From Acidobacteriota bacterium (GTDB lineage: Bacteria; Acidobacteriota; Blastocatellia; RBC074), in the NCBI GenBank assembly GCA_022614735.1, contig JAKEHZ010000108.1:1-17553 (forward strand): 17,553 nucleotides of DNA, in the 5' to 3' direction. The position numbers and the translations under genes were made by a program. A model generated the notes under the pieces. That model ran no database searches. It was not told the DNA's origin and was given only the letters and a program-made list of their open reading frames with translations. The first letter of the stretch is position 1, and every line of letters begins with the position of its first letter. Below, piece by piece: positions 1 through 10,078 of the stretch.

Positions 1-72
1 GATTGCGGATTTAAGAGGGACTTACAGTTATAAGATCCGCAATCCGCAATCCGCAATCCGCAATCCGCAATC
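1..72. repeat. Heptamer tandem array with inverted partner at window edge
   Basis: The unit ATCCGCA is repeated about 5.4 times from 35 to 72. The first ten bases of the window (GATTGCGGAT) are the reverse complement of ATCCGCAATC, so the array can fold back on the left edge across a 24-base spacer. The left arm starts exactly at base 1, so the structure may continue outside the window. The array ends 4 bases before the ATG of the first gene and leaves no recognisable Shine-Dalgarno sequence. It resembles the other repeat hairpins in this window in design but not in sequence. Confidence 0.85.
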
Positions 73-76
73 TGCC

Positions 77-1815
77 ATGCCACGTCTGATTGTCAGAGCT
101 ACACCATCACACGGAGATTCTGTCGTCGAATTGTCGAGACTGAGGACGACGATTGGCCGTTCGGCACGCAACGATCTGTGCGTCGAAGATCCATTCGCAT
201 CACGGCTTCACGCTGAGGTCCGGCGGCGAGGCGACAGTTTCTGGATCAGTGACCTGGGCAGCGCTAATGGCACAATGGTCAATGGAGCGCGTTTGGCGAA
301 TGTGCCGGCTCAGCTCCATGACCGCGACATTGTTCGCATTGGCGAGACTGAGATTGAATATACCGAACGCGCCGATACGGCTCCTGCGCGCGGACACACC
401 AGCATTCTTATTTCGGATTCAAGTATTGCGCCGACTCCCGAGGCAACGATAACGGCCAGCTCACGCAATTCGGCGGCAAACCTGATTTCATCTTTTGAGG
501 CATCACATCGCACACATATCAGCCCGGTAACCGGACAGTCGAACTTCGTTCAGGAAGATGCGCTGGCGGTCATCAGCAATATCAGCCTGAAGCTGCTCTC
601 CCCGCTCTCACTTGACGAAACGTTGAAGCAGCTCCTCGAATATGTCTTCAAGGCTGTCCCCGCCGATCGCGGTTATGTCATGCTGCTTGAAGCGCCAGAG
701 AACAACGGGAACGCTGAGCCCGATCTGGTCTGTAAGGCGATGAAGACTCGCGCCATCCCCTCTGAGACCGAATCTGATGTTCAGATCAGTCGTGCGATCT
801 CCGACCAGGTGCTTAAACAGGGCATCTCTGTGCTCACATCTGATGCGCTGCACGATCCGCGATTCCAGGAGCGTCGTTCAATCGTGCTCAGTGGCCTCCG
901 TTCTGTGATGGCAGTGCCGCTCGCAGTCGAAGGCCGCGTCTCCGGCATGATCTACGTTGACAACCCGTTTCACACCAACCGCTTCACCGAGCGTGACCTG
1001 CAATTATTGACTCTCATCGCCGGAGTCGCGGCAATTCGCATTGAGAACATGCGATTGCTCGAATTACAGCATGAGCAGAAACGGCTGGCGAACGAATTGA
1101 CACTTGCCAGCGAAATTCAGCTTCGCCTCCATCCCGAAAATCTGCCGTCTATACCCGGTTATGATCTGATCGGATTGAGTTTTCCCTGTTATGAAGTCGG
1201 GGGCGATTATTATGACTTCATTGAGAAGCGTGATGGACTTTTAGTCATCGCGCTCGGTGATGTTTCCGGTAAAGGCACCGGGGCGGCTTTGCTCATGTCT
1301 TCTGTCCATGCGGCCGTACGCGCGCATACGAGGACACGGATTTCTGCCAGCGAGGTCGTCAGCGAAATCAACCAGTATATTTACGACAACACTCCCTCAA
1401 ATCGGTTCGTCACGCTCTTCTACAGCGAGCTCGAACACCGTTCACACCAACTCACCTATATCAACGCCGGTCATAACCCTTCGTTGCTCGTTCGCGCATC
1501 CGGCGAAGTAACACGACTCGATATCGGCGGTTTTCCTCTTGGTATAACTCCATTCGGCGATTATCGTGAAGGGTGGGTGGAGCTTGAACCGGGAGATGTC
1601 CTGGTCATTTATTCCGACGGCGTGACTGAGAGTCTCGACGAAAAAGGCGAAGAGTTCGGTGAAGCGCGTTTGATTGAGATTGTGCAGAAGAATCGCGGGC
1701 GTACGGCTGCCGGTGTGCGTGACCGCATTGACGAAGCTCTCACCAAATTTGTCGGCAAAGCTAAAAGTGTCGATGACCTCACACTGGTAATATTAAAGCG
1801 AAAGAGCGGAGAAGA

Positions 1816-1819
<4 letters not shown>
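77..1819 (+). CDS. FHA-GAF-SpoIIE-type PP2C serine/threonine phosphatase
   Basis: This is a predicted cytoplasmic signalling phosphatase of 580 residues. An N-terminal FHA domain (about 3-95) keeps the phosphothreonine-pocket residues G27-R28, S42-R43, H45, N64-G65 and N69-G70. After a Ser/Thr-rich linker (about 100-155) comes a GAF sensor domain (about 170-325), then a short helical linker containing the ASEIQ motif usual before SpoIIE phosphatases. The catalytic PP2C/SpoIIE domain (about 345-575) shows GGDYYDF (375-381), GDVSGKG (394-400), NAGHNP (463-468), SDGVTES (513-519) and DDLTL (566-570), so the metal-binding aspartates look intact. The family usually dephosphorylates anti-sigma-factor antagonists or similar partners, but no STAS or anti-sigma gene is in the window, so the substrate is unknown. 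The ATG at 77 fits the FHA start but lacks a clear ribosome binding site. The gene overlaps the next one by four bases (TTGA), which indicates an operon. Confidence 0.93.
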
Positions 1820-3051
<1,232 letters not shown>

Positions 3052-3055
3052 GAGA

Positions 3056-3159
3056 ACAAGAGGGAAAACGGAACAAACGGAAATAACGGAACAAACGGAA
3101 ATTCTCTAGGATTTTTCCGTTTGTTCCGTTATTTCCGTTTGTTCCGTTTTCCCTCTTGT
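3056..3159. repeat. Perfect 46-bp inverted repeat made of 9-nt units
   Basis: The arms 3056-3101 and 3114-3159 are perfect reverse complements around a 12-nt loop (3102-3113). Inside the left arm four 9-nt units alternate between ACGGAACAA and ACGGAAATA (3068-3103), which also gives an 18-bp direct repeat at 3067-3084 and 3085-3102. The hairpin starts 5 bases after the stop codon of the PrsW-FHA gene. It could stop transcription or protect the 3' end of the upstream mRNA, but the sequence after the right arm (CTGCTTAACG) has no T-tract, so it is not a textbook intrinsic terminator. The remaining 102 bases before the next gene hold no promoter I can support. Confidence 0.95.
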
Positions 3160-3261
3160 CTGCTTAACGAGTCTGATCTATGATCCGCGCGTCGCATTAG
3201 CCAAACGACAGGCCATCCCTGGCAATCTCAACTACAGCCAACCAATCCTGTGAGGTAATTT

Positions 3262-6200
3262 ATGAAATGGTCTGTCTTAATTTTCTGCCTGTCCCTCTAT
3301 TTCTCTCCGAAACTATTCAACCTGATGAACGCAATAGACGATCTCGATCACATCAGCTTTGAAGGCTCAGTGACTGATACCAGCAACAATGTCATTGCCG
3401 GCGCTCGCGTCGCAGCATTGCATCTGGCAAATAACGGCGAAAGATCTGTCGTAGTCGATCAGGAAGGCCGTTATCGCATCGCCAAGCTTGTGCCCGGAAC
3501 TTATCAATTGCGCGTTGAGGCAAACGGTTTTCAGAGCGTGCGATATGAAAGGATCGAGGTGATTGCAGGAACAACCCACCGCCGCGACTTCCAGCTCCTG
3601 CCTGCAACCATTGAGACCGAGCTAACGATAAACGCAAAAACCGATCCGACCCTCGTCGATATTTCGCGGACAGTTGTCGGCGGGACTATCACGAAACAGC
3701 AGGTCGACATTCTACCGGCTGAAGCACGCAACCCGCTCGATCTGGTCTATGCTCTGCCCGGGACAGCGCCGGCCGCGCTTGCCGATCGCGATCTGGCCGA
3801 TGGAGATCGCGCCGACAATTTCCGCGCGACACCTGAAGAAGCGGGGATTATCTCGCTCAGTGGCGGGATGCCTTTTTCCAACAACATCACGATTGAAGGG
3901 TTAGATAACAACGACGATCGCGCTGCCCGTGAAAGATTTATTCCTTCGCTGCACGCGGTTGAAGAAGTCCAGGTCGTCACAAATCAATTCTCGGCTGAGT
4001 ATGGTAGAGCTTCAGGCGGGCGCGTCAACCTGCGTTTGCAAAGCGGCGCGAACCTGATTCAGGGTCAAGCCTTCTACTATTTTCGCGACGAAAGTCTCAA
4101 TGCAAATCCTTTCATGCGCAATGCCGATCCGGCACGCGGCTCGCGGCTGCCTTTCCAGAATCACAATCCCGGATTGAGCATCGGCGGCCCAATCAGACGT
4201 GAGAGGGTCTTTTTCTTTGGCGCTTATGAATATGACTATACCTACGATCGTGCAGAAATCGCCGCTCTCTTACCCGCAGAAATTAATCCCGCATTTCCCT
4301 TGCCGAAACCGAACGGCGCAAATTTAGGCAGCTCATCACTGGACAGAAACGGCAGGCCTATTCTCCTGAACGGCGGGGCGTCGGTCGGCCTTTACGACGC
4401 AGAGGTCACTACCCCGCGAGCGTCTAACACATTTCAGTCACGCCTTGATTTCAAACCCAGCGCAATACACGATGCCTTCGCGATTTTTACGCTGGCTCGC
4501 ATTCGCGATGAGCGCCGCTTTCCCGGCGGACGGCGCACGCTCGATACTCTGCGAAGCGCGGGACGCAACAGCCAGTCGATCAGTCTCGCTGACACCACCG
4601 TCATCTCATCTCGCATGGTTAATAACGCGAAAGCTCAATTCTCACGCCTCGCGCCGGCAGATGCGACCACAAGCAATAACCCGGTCGTCCTCATCGACAT
4701 TGACGATCCGCGCGATATCACGGGCGAACTCAACACGCTTACGCGCCGAGGGCAATTGACGTCCGGAGCAAGCACGCTTGGCGGAATTGACCGCCTCGAA
4801 GACCGCTACCAGATTCAAGACACATTGAATGTCGTCCGGGGTTCTCACACGCTACGAATCGGTGGAGACGCCCAAATTATTCGGTCGCGCTTCATTGACT
4901 TGACCGATACGACCGGGACATTCTCTTTTGCGACGCCCGCCGATTTTCTCGCAAACAGGTTCGCGCGTTATGAGCATCGCTTCAACACCGAGTCACAATT
5001 ACACAACACCTATGCTGGTATTTTTGTGCAGGATGACTGGCGTATGCGCCCGAATCTCACCATCTCAATCGGTCTGCGATGGGACAATGAGTCAATTCTA
5101 AATGACCGCAATAACCTCGGCCCCCGTTTGTCGTTTGCATGGGACCCATTCAAGACCAACAGGACCGTTGTACGCGCGGGTTACGGGATCTTCTACAACC
5201 GCGCTCTGCTGAGAACGCTCGACGATTTCATTTTGACCTCAAAGACAATGCAGATCGACACGAACAACGAGGCCGCAAAACGGCTGCTCACCGAGCTGCA
5301 GTTCCCGCAGGTGCTCACTCCCGACGATCCTCGAGTTACACAACTCGGCGTCCGCGAATCCGGTTTTATCCGCAGACTGAGCAAGGGCTTTCGTATTCCC
5401 GAAAGCTATCAGACCTCTTTGGGATTCGAGCGAGAAGTCGTGCGCGGGTTCAAGATTGAGATCAACTATGTCTTCAACCGAGGTCTTCATCTGTGGCGCG
5501 AGATAAATGCAAATGCCCCGCGCGTCCCCGCCGGATTTCCTGACCTCGCCGAATACCTGCTCTCGCGCGATTTTGAAAACGTCCGCGACCCGCTCACCGG
5601 TCAACGTCCGATTACGAGTACGGGTAATGCCGATGTCGTGCGTTTCAGCCTGAGCCAGCAATCGAGCCAGACGATGAGGGAAGGTAATAGAACAGTTGTC
5701 GTCTTCGGTCTAAACAATCCGTCCACGAGCAATTCGTCGAGCGGGTTGAGAGCCGCGCTTGCGGCGATCCGCAATCTTCGCCCCAATCCTGATCTGACTC
5801 AGATTGAAGAACTGCAATCGCGAGGCAAGAGCCACTACCACGGCATGAGTTTTGAAGCTCAGACTGAATTGAGAGGGCGTGGCTTCCTGCGAGCTTCATA
5901 CACATTAAGCAAATTGATCGACGACGGTGTCGTCAACACATCATCTCCGCTGGTAGCGGGAGACTTTCGACGCGAACGATCATTGAGCTTACTCGACGCG
6001 CGCCATCGTATTGCGGTCAGCGGTAATTATCTCTTCCCCGCCCTCCTCGGCCGGTTGAATCTATCAGGCACATTCAATTTCTCCTCCTCGCGGCCGTTCA
6101 GCATAGGAGTCAATGGCAATGACCGTAACCTTGACGATGTGAACAACGACAGGCCGGATTTCACAGGTGATCTCGACAAGATCATCTGGCGACGCCTCGG

Positions 6201-6513
6201 CGAACCGCTCGACCAATCTCTGGCAAACGGATTTTCACTGCCAACAATTGGCACAACCGGTAATCTTCCGCGAAATGCGGGGCGAGGGCCAGGTGCCTAT
6301 TCGCTCAACCTGCGTCTTTCGCGCGAGTTCAGGTTTGATGAGCGACGGAGAATCGAGATACAGATCGAAGCATTCAATCCATTCAATTCGACGGTCTTCA
6401 GCTTCGGGAGTGAGTTTGTTGATTTTATACCGTCAAGTCAGGGCGATTTCCTGGTGCCACATCGAACTGTGAAGGCGAGGACGATGCGGGTGGGATTGAA
6501 AGTGGAGTTCTAG
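3262..6513 (+). CDS. Oar-like TonB-dependent outer-membrane receptor with carboxypeptidase-regulatory-like domain
   Basis: This 1083-residue protein fits the size and layout of Oar-like receptors common in Acidobacteriota. The N-terminus has a short hydrophobic segment (about 4-20) that may be a signal peptide, though no clear cleavage site is visible. Residues about 33-113 form a carboxypeptidase-regulatory-like beta-sandwich (FEGSVTDTSNNVIAGARV, then GRYRIAKLVPGTYQLRV). A plug domain follows (about 140-265; key stretch SAEYGRASGGRVN at 244-256). The rest has the alternating aromatic strands of a large beta barrel and ends in phenylalanine (VGLKVEF), as expected for an outer-membrane protein inserted by BamA. 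Such proteins are thought to import or export large substrates with TonB energy, but the ligand cannot be read here. The ATG at 3262 is preceded by GAGG at 3252-3255 with six-base spacing. No partner gene such as SusD or TonB is adjacent. Confidence 0.9.
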   Translation: MKWSVLIFCLSLYFSPKLFNLMNAIDDLDHISFEGSVTDTSNNVIAGARVAALHLANNGERSVVVDQEGRYRIAKLVPGTYQLRVEANGFQSVRYERIEVIAGTTHRRDFQLLPATIETELTINAKTDPTLVDISRTVVGGTITKQQVDILPAEARNPLDLVYALPGTAPAALADRDLADGDRADNFRATPEEAGIISLSGGMPFSNNITIEGLDNNDDRAARERFIPSLHAVEEVQVVTNQFSAEYGRASGGRVNLRLQSGANLIQGQAFYYFRDESLNANPFMRNADPARGSRLPFQNHNPGLSIGGPIRRERVFFFGAYEYDYTYDRAEIAALLPAEINPAFPLPKPNGANLGSSSLDRNGRPILLNGGASVGLYDAEVTTPRASNTFQSRLDFKPSAIHDAFAIFTLARIRDERRFPGGRRTLDTLRSAGRNSQSISLADTTVISSRMVNNAKAQFSRLAPADATTSNNPVVLIDIDDPRDITGELNTLTRRGQLTSGASTLGGIDRLEDRYQIQDTLNVVRGSHTLRIGGDAQIIRSRFIDLTDTTGTFSFATPADFLANRFARYEHRFNTESQLHNTYAGIFVQDDWRMRPNLTISIGLRWDNESILNDRNNLGPRLSFAWDPFKTNRTVVRAGYGIFYNRALLRTLDDFILTSKTMQIDTNNEAAKRLLTELQFPQVLTPDDPRVTQLGVRESGFIRRLSKGFRIPESYQTSLGFEREVVRGFKIEINYVFNRGLHLWREINANAPRVPAGFPDLAEYLLSRDFENVRDPLTGQRPITSTGNADVVRFSLSQQSSQTMREGNRTVVVFGLNNPSTSNSSSGLRAALAAIRNLRPNPDLTQIEELQSRGKSHYHGMSFEAQTELRGRGFLRASYTLSKLIDDGVVNTSSPLVAGDFRRERSLSLLDARHRIAVSGNYLFPALLGRLNLSGTFNFSSSRPFSIGVNGNDRNLDDVNNDRPDFTGDLDKIIWRRLGEPLDQSLANGFSLPTIGTTGNLPRNAGRGPGAYSLNLRLSREFRFDERRRIEIQIEAFNPFNSTVFSFGSEFVDFIPSSQGDFLVPHRTVKARTMRVGLKVEF

Positions 6514-6558
6514 ATCGGGACACATTTTCAAAGCTAGGTTTCAGATCGTAAAGCAAAA

Positions 6559-6629
6559 TGGAATACAAAAAAGGCAAAAAGGGCAAAAAAGGCAAAAGGG
6601 CCAAGAATTTTTGCCTTTTTTGCATTCCA
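6559..6629. repeat. 22-bp inverted repeat of GGCAAAAA-type units downstream of the receptor gene
   Basis: The arms 6559-6580 and 6608-6629 are complementary except for one A/C mismatch (6565 with 6623) and enclose a 27-nt spacer. The left arm and spacer contain several copies of a GGCAAAA-like unit (6573-6600). The hairpin lies 45 bases after the receptor stop codon and 27 bases before the next start. The right arm carries long T runs (6608-6612, 6616-6621), so it may stop plus-strand transcription, although no T-tract follows the stem. The 16-base core of the right arm (6608-6623) recurs as an exact direct copy at 7075-7090, beyond the GxxExxY gene. Confidence 0.85.
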
Positions 6630-6656
6630 ATTTCATCCCCATAAAAGAGACTGATT

Positions 6657-7046
6657 TTGCAAAGTAAGGATGAGGTATTTCTACTGTGCGATACGATTCG
6701 CGAAGTCAGCTTTGCGATCCATCACTACTTGCATCATGGACACCTTGAGAAAGTATACGAAAACGCTTTGGTCCACCGTCTCCGTAAGCAGGGGCTCAAG
6801 GTCATACAACAACAACCAGTGTCTGTTTATGACGAAGACGGGACTCTCTTAGGTAGCTTCGTCGCCGATCTGTTTGTGGAGGACAAACTCATAGTTGAAT
6901 TAAAAGCCTGCGCCACTTTGAGACCAGAACACAAGGCACAAATTAACGGTTATCTAAGAGCATCTCGTATCGAACACGGGTTGTTGATCAACTTCGGGGC
7001 ACCCAAATTGGAAATCAAAAAACTCTTTCAATCTATTAAACCCTAA
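6657..7046 (+). CDS. GxxExxY family protein (PD-(D/E)XK-like fold)
   Basis: This is a small 129-residue protein of the GxxExxY family. It shows the naming motif G28-x-x-E31-x-x-Y34 in the helix HGHLEKVYENAL. It also has a nuclease-like signature with D71 in the strand VADLFVED, then E81-L-K83 in IVELKA, followed by Q95 and the conserved tail GLLINFGAPKLEIKKL. The pattern D...ExK resembles the PD-(D/E)XK nuclease core, but activity is not established for this family to my knowledge. The start is TTG at 6657, since no other methionine occurs in the frame; AAAAGAGA at 6643-6650 is a possible weak ribosome binding site. The gene stands alone between two repeat hairpins that share a 16-base direct repeat, and no partner gene is visible. 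It is the last plus-strand gene before the convergent junction. Confidence 0.85.
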   Translation: MQSKDEVFLLCDTIREVSFAIHHYLHHGHLEKVYENALVHRLRKQGLKVIQQQPVSVYDEDGTLLGSFVADLFVEDKLIVELKACATLRPEHKAQINGYLRASRIEHGLLINFGAPKLEIKKLFQSIKP

Positions 7047-7074
7047 AGAGCAAATCCTTTTGCCTTTCTTGTTC

Positions 7075-7090
7075 TTTTTGCCTTTTTTGC
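7075..7090 (+). repeat. Second copy of a 16-bp direct repeat flanking the GxxExxY gene
   Basis: TTTTTGCCTTTTTTGC at 7075-7090 is identical to 6608-6623, in the same orientation. The two copies bracket the GxxExxY gene (49 bases upstream of the start counting from the first copy, 29 bases downstream of the stop). The sequence is low in complexity, so chance or shared repeat class is possible. Confidence 0.7.
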
Positions 7091-7146
7091 TTTGCTCTTC
7101 TTTCTCTTCAAAACGCATCTCGTTGTGTAAAAGGAGGGCAAAAAAT

Positions 7147-7202
7147 GCAAGAAGAATAAAGAGAACAAAAAAGAGGTTTGTAGCTCTTTTTTCTCTTCTT
7201 GC
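7147..7202. terminator. Bulged hairpin at the convergent gene junction, possible bidirectional terminator
   Basis: An inner stem pairs 7167-7175 (AAAAAAGAG) with 7184-7192 (CTCTTTTTT) across an 8-nt loop. An outer stem pairs 7147-7154 (GCAAGAAG) with 7195-7202 (CTTCTTGC), with a bulge on the left side. It lies between the plus-strand GxxExxY gene and the 3' end of the minus-strand kinase gene. The A-run on the left and T-run on the right would give U-rich RNA ends in both directions, so a bidirectional terminator is reasonable. The rest of the 244-base gap is T-rich and A-rich with no gene or other signal that I can support. Confidence 0.5.
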
Positions 7203-7290
7203 CTTAATTGATTTGATTTCTCACATTCCACAGGCAGCTATCTTCTGTTTATCCGAGTTCCCAAACAAACCTTTAAAGTCAGACGGTAGG

Positions 7291-10068
7291 TCAGCCAACG
7301 CCATGCTTTTTCATCAGCTTTCTCAGCTCTTCCGCCAACACTTTATTCTTCTCTCTCAGTATTTGGTAATGAGAATTCGCAGCTTCGTTCTTACCGACCC
7401 AGAGGTATAAATTCGCAAGCTCAAAACGCTCATAGCTCCGGTCCGGATTACCATTCAATATCAGTTCTAAATCCTGGATTGTCTCGTCAGCCTCTCCCAG
7501 TCGAGTCATCGCAAGTGTGATGGAGTAATAGGCATGCGAATAACTCTCCTCCCAGTGATCTAACTTGATATATTGAATCGCCCTATGGAAAGAGTCTTTT
7601 GCTTCCGGCCAGTTCTTCTGTGCGACGAAAACAAGACCTAAATTGTAGTAAGGCGCAAACCCACTGTTCAACGTGAGCGCCTTATTCGATGCATCGATGG
7701 ATTCTTCATATCTTTCCAGACGATATAAGACATAACCGAGTTGTTCATAGGCGCCATCGAGCCGAGAGTCGAGATTGACGGCTTGCCGAAACTCGTATGC
7801 CGCTGTTTCAAATTTACCCTGCTCCGAGGACTTTAACCCTTGTTGGTATAGCTTTAATGCCCATTCTGGAGATGCTCTGGGATACATTTCATCTGCGTTA
7901 GAAGCAGCTGAGGTACGAGATGGTGACCTCTCATTGTCCACTGTCCTCACAGGACCATTCGCGGTGTAGGGGCGGTTTCCAAGAGGCTCCGGCCCCCCGC
8001 TCCTCGATTGACTCATCAAACCAAACAAAAAGAAAATGAACATGACACTCATCGCCAGCCTGAGGCTGTTTGGCCTGGTCACAACCTCACAATCCTTCTC
8101 CGCCTGGGCGAGGTTTCGTTTTGCGTTCAATAAAGCAGGTTGAAGTTTTTGACGGCTCTGCTCGATTTCTCGCCTAATGCGCGAAAGATAAAATGCCCCG
8201 CTGCTAAGCTCATGTTCCAATCGAAATCGTAAGTCGTCGATCTCCCTCTCAACCTTGAGCCGGGATTGATGTGAGATACAGTTGCCGGGATCGAAAACGA
8301 ATTTCCGCTCGAGATCCTGCCTCCATTGAAGCACTCTTTGTGCGCGAGACTCTCCCACACTCGGGATCTGTTGCAATCGCCGTTCATCCACATCGGCGGC
8401 GGTTTTCACGCCGTTCAGGAGCATGGTGGTTTTTACGTTAAGTCCAATTCCCTTGATCTCTGCGTCCTCGATTTCGAACTGGTCGAGGAATTTGCCGAGC
8501 TGCTCTGTTCTGGCATTTACTGCAAGCATCTCCAGCTTCCACTTACGTATTTTCGCAATATTTTCGTAGGTCTCTTTCCGGTTTTGCAGCTCACTGAGCT
8601 TGCTCACAAAGCGCTCCTCAGCAGCTTCCTTCTTCCATCGCCTTTCGACTTCCAAAACCTCATTTTCAGCTTGCCGCTTGGATTCTTGAATCTTCTCGAC
8701 TAAAGAGTTGCGAGGAATCGTCCCCTTTAGTCCGAAAAATGAATTCAGCGAATTGATCCAGGGAGAGTCCGATTTTGCGATCTTTCCCGCGACTATCACA
8801 GCTAAGACAAGCAGAAAGATAGAAAGAAAAAGAACTCCCGACGTCGAGCCAATCACGAACCCCGCAACCATTGAAAATATTATTGAAAGAAAAAAGTCAT
8901 TACGCTTCTTGACCGCAACTTCTGTCGCCTCTTTAGACGGCAGCAGATAGCCCTTTGATATGCCCCGCGGCACCGGAGGCCGTGGCGGTGGCTCGATAGC
9001 GGCGATCTCTTTCCAGATCTCGTCGAGCCGGAAGTGGCTGCGTGTTTGGTTTGCGCCGAGCGGGAAATTGAACAGCCGAATCCGCGCGCGCGTCTCAATC
9101 TCACACCACGGGCATTGGGACAATCTCTCGTAATAGAAATGGCCGTCGTGTAGCCCGCATTTCCTAAGCGATGTTGACAGCGACTCGAGCGGCGCAAGCC
9201 ACTCGTGCGGTTGAGGCCGATCCGCTGCTGATGTTAATAAAAAAGAGCGCTGGAACAACACTGCAATGGGCGCAGGAACCGCTTCGAGGGCAATAGTTCC
9301 AGGTGGTTGTTTCATCTCTCTCGACTCGGCAGCTGCCCCATAGGCAAACCGAAATTCTCTGATTGCCCGCTCCAATGGCATCTCTCCCGTGCCCAGGTAG
9401 AGACCGGAGAATGGATGCCTGCCCATGAAGAGAAGTTGGAAGACCACAACCGCCAGACCGAAATAATCGTGTTCCCTGTCGCGATCGACCTCGCCCAGAG
9501 GTCTTCCCTGTAATTCGGGCGGAGTGTATTCGGGAAATCCGCCTTCACACCGGTATGTCTTGCCGTCAGCCGAAACTTGAAAGCTGTCAACATCGAGCAG
9601 GAAGACAGTAGCCTTCCTGGTGACCAGAATATTTTTCGGATTCACGTCGCCGATGACGAACCCGTGTTCGTGGATCGCAACTACAGCCCGTACGATGTTG
9701 GCGGCCACATAAATGAGGAAGGCCCAGGAGGCCTCGGGGAATTTCTGCAACCGGCTCTTGGGGCTGTGTAGTGAGTGAACCTCTTCCGCCTCGCTGATCT
9801 TTTTCATGACAAAGCCGACTACATTACCCCCAGGTTCGTCGCGCAATACGTCAACGGGCCAGGCCGAGAGTCTGAATAACCTCTCGGTCCCGAGACGTGA
9901 AAGAGCGAGCAGCTTTTCGGCTTTTTCGGCCGGCGGCGCCTCGTGGTAAATCTTAGCCACGAGGTCGCTCCTCTCCTGAACTTCAAAAACCGTCCCCTCG
10001 CCGCCGGCACCGATCTTTTGCCCTATTCGAATTTTCCCTGAGTCAGAGGTGTAGAAGATTTTATTCAT
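7291..10068 (-). CDS. YegI-like membrane Ser/Thr kinase with zinc-ribbon, helix-hairpin-helix and TPR regions
   Basis: This 925-residue protein begins with a kinase domain (about 12-295). It has a glycine loop IGAGGEGTVFEV (19-30), a VAIK-type lysine K39, a catalytic loop IGDVNPKNILV (139-149; D141, N146), DVDSFQ (159-164) where DFG normally sits, TPPEL (182-186), and HDYFGLAVVVFQLLFMGRHP (200-219). The altered HRD and DFG motifs are typical of kinases of TerY-P triads. A zinc-ribbon-like patch follows (C304, H307, C319, C322). Next come two membrane helices (about 392-428), a coiled coil (453-530), a helix-hairpin-helix pair (about 538-583; IKGIGLNVKTTMLLNGV and LQQIPSVGESRAQRVL), a second coiled coil (600-665), a third membrane helix (669-685), and TPR repeats (about 735-905). 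ATG 10068 is chosen because it begins MNKIFYTSDSGKIRIGQKIG, with no extra residues before the kinase fold. An ATG at 10116 would overlap the upstream gene and add 16 non-conserved residues. It is the third gene of the VWA-PP2C-kinase unit, 10 bases after the phosphatase. Confidence 0.9.
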   Translation of the reverse strand: MNKIFYTSDSGKIRIGQKIGAGGEGTVFEVQERSDLVAKIYHEAPPAEKAEKLLALSRLGTERLFRLSAWPVDVLRDEPGGNVVGFVMKKISEAEEVHSLHSPKSRLQKFPEASWAFLIYVAANIVRAVVAIHEHGFVIGDVNPKNILVTRKATVFLLDVDSFQVSADGKTYRCEGGFPEYTPPELQGRPLGEVDRDREHDYFGLAVVVFQLLFMGRHPFSGLYLGTGEMPLERAIREFRFAYGAAAESREMKQPPGTIALEAVPAPIAVLFQRSFLLTSAADRPQPHEWLAPLESLSTSLRKCGLHDGHFYYERLSQCPWCEIETRARIRLFNFPLGANQTRSHFRLDEIWKEIAAIEPPPRPPVPRGISKGYLLPSKEATEVAVKKRNDFFLSIIFSMVAGFVIGSTSGVLFLSIFLLVLAVIVAGKIAKSDSPWINSLNSFFGLKGTIPRNSLVEKIQESKRQAENEVLEVERRWKKEAAEERFVSKLSELQNRKETYENIAKIRKWKLEMLAVNARTEQLGKFLDQFEIEDAEIKGIGLNVKTTMLLNGVKTAADVDERRLQQIPSVGESRAQRVLQWRQDLERKFVFDPGNCISHQSRLKVEREIDDLRFRLEHELSSGAFYLSRIRREIEQSRQKLQPALLNAKRNLAQAEKDCEVVTRPNSLRLAMSVMFIFFLFGLMSQSRSGGPEPLGNRPYTANGPVRTVDNERSPSRTSAASNADEMYPRASPEWALKLYQQGLKSSEQGKFETAAYEFRQAVNLDSRLDGAYEQLGYVLYRLERYEESIDASNKALTLNSGFAPYYNLGLVFVAQKNWPEAKDSFHRAIQYIKLDHWEESYSHAYYSITLAMTRLGEADETIQDLELILNGNPDRSYERFELANLYLWVGKNEAANSHYQILREKNKVLAEELRKLMKKHGVG

Positions 10069-10078
10069 GGGTTCAGCC

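Noticed and set aside
3056..3159. CRISPR-like array from the regular 9-nt and 18-nt units
   Set aside because: Units are contiguous with no spacers, far too short, and no cas gene is nearby.
7060..7410. Plus-strand open frame of 116 codons across the convergent gap and kinase 3' end
   Set aside because: Half of it is low-complexity T/A-rich repeat and half is antisense to the TPR tail; no ribosome binding site or recognisable fold.
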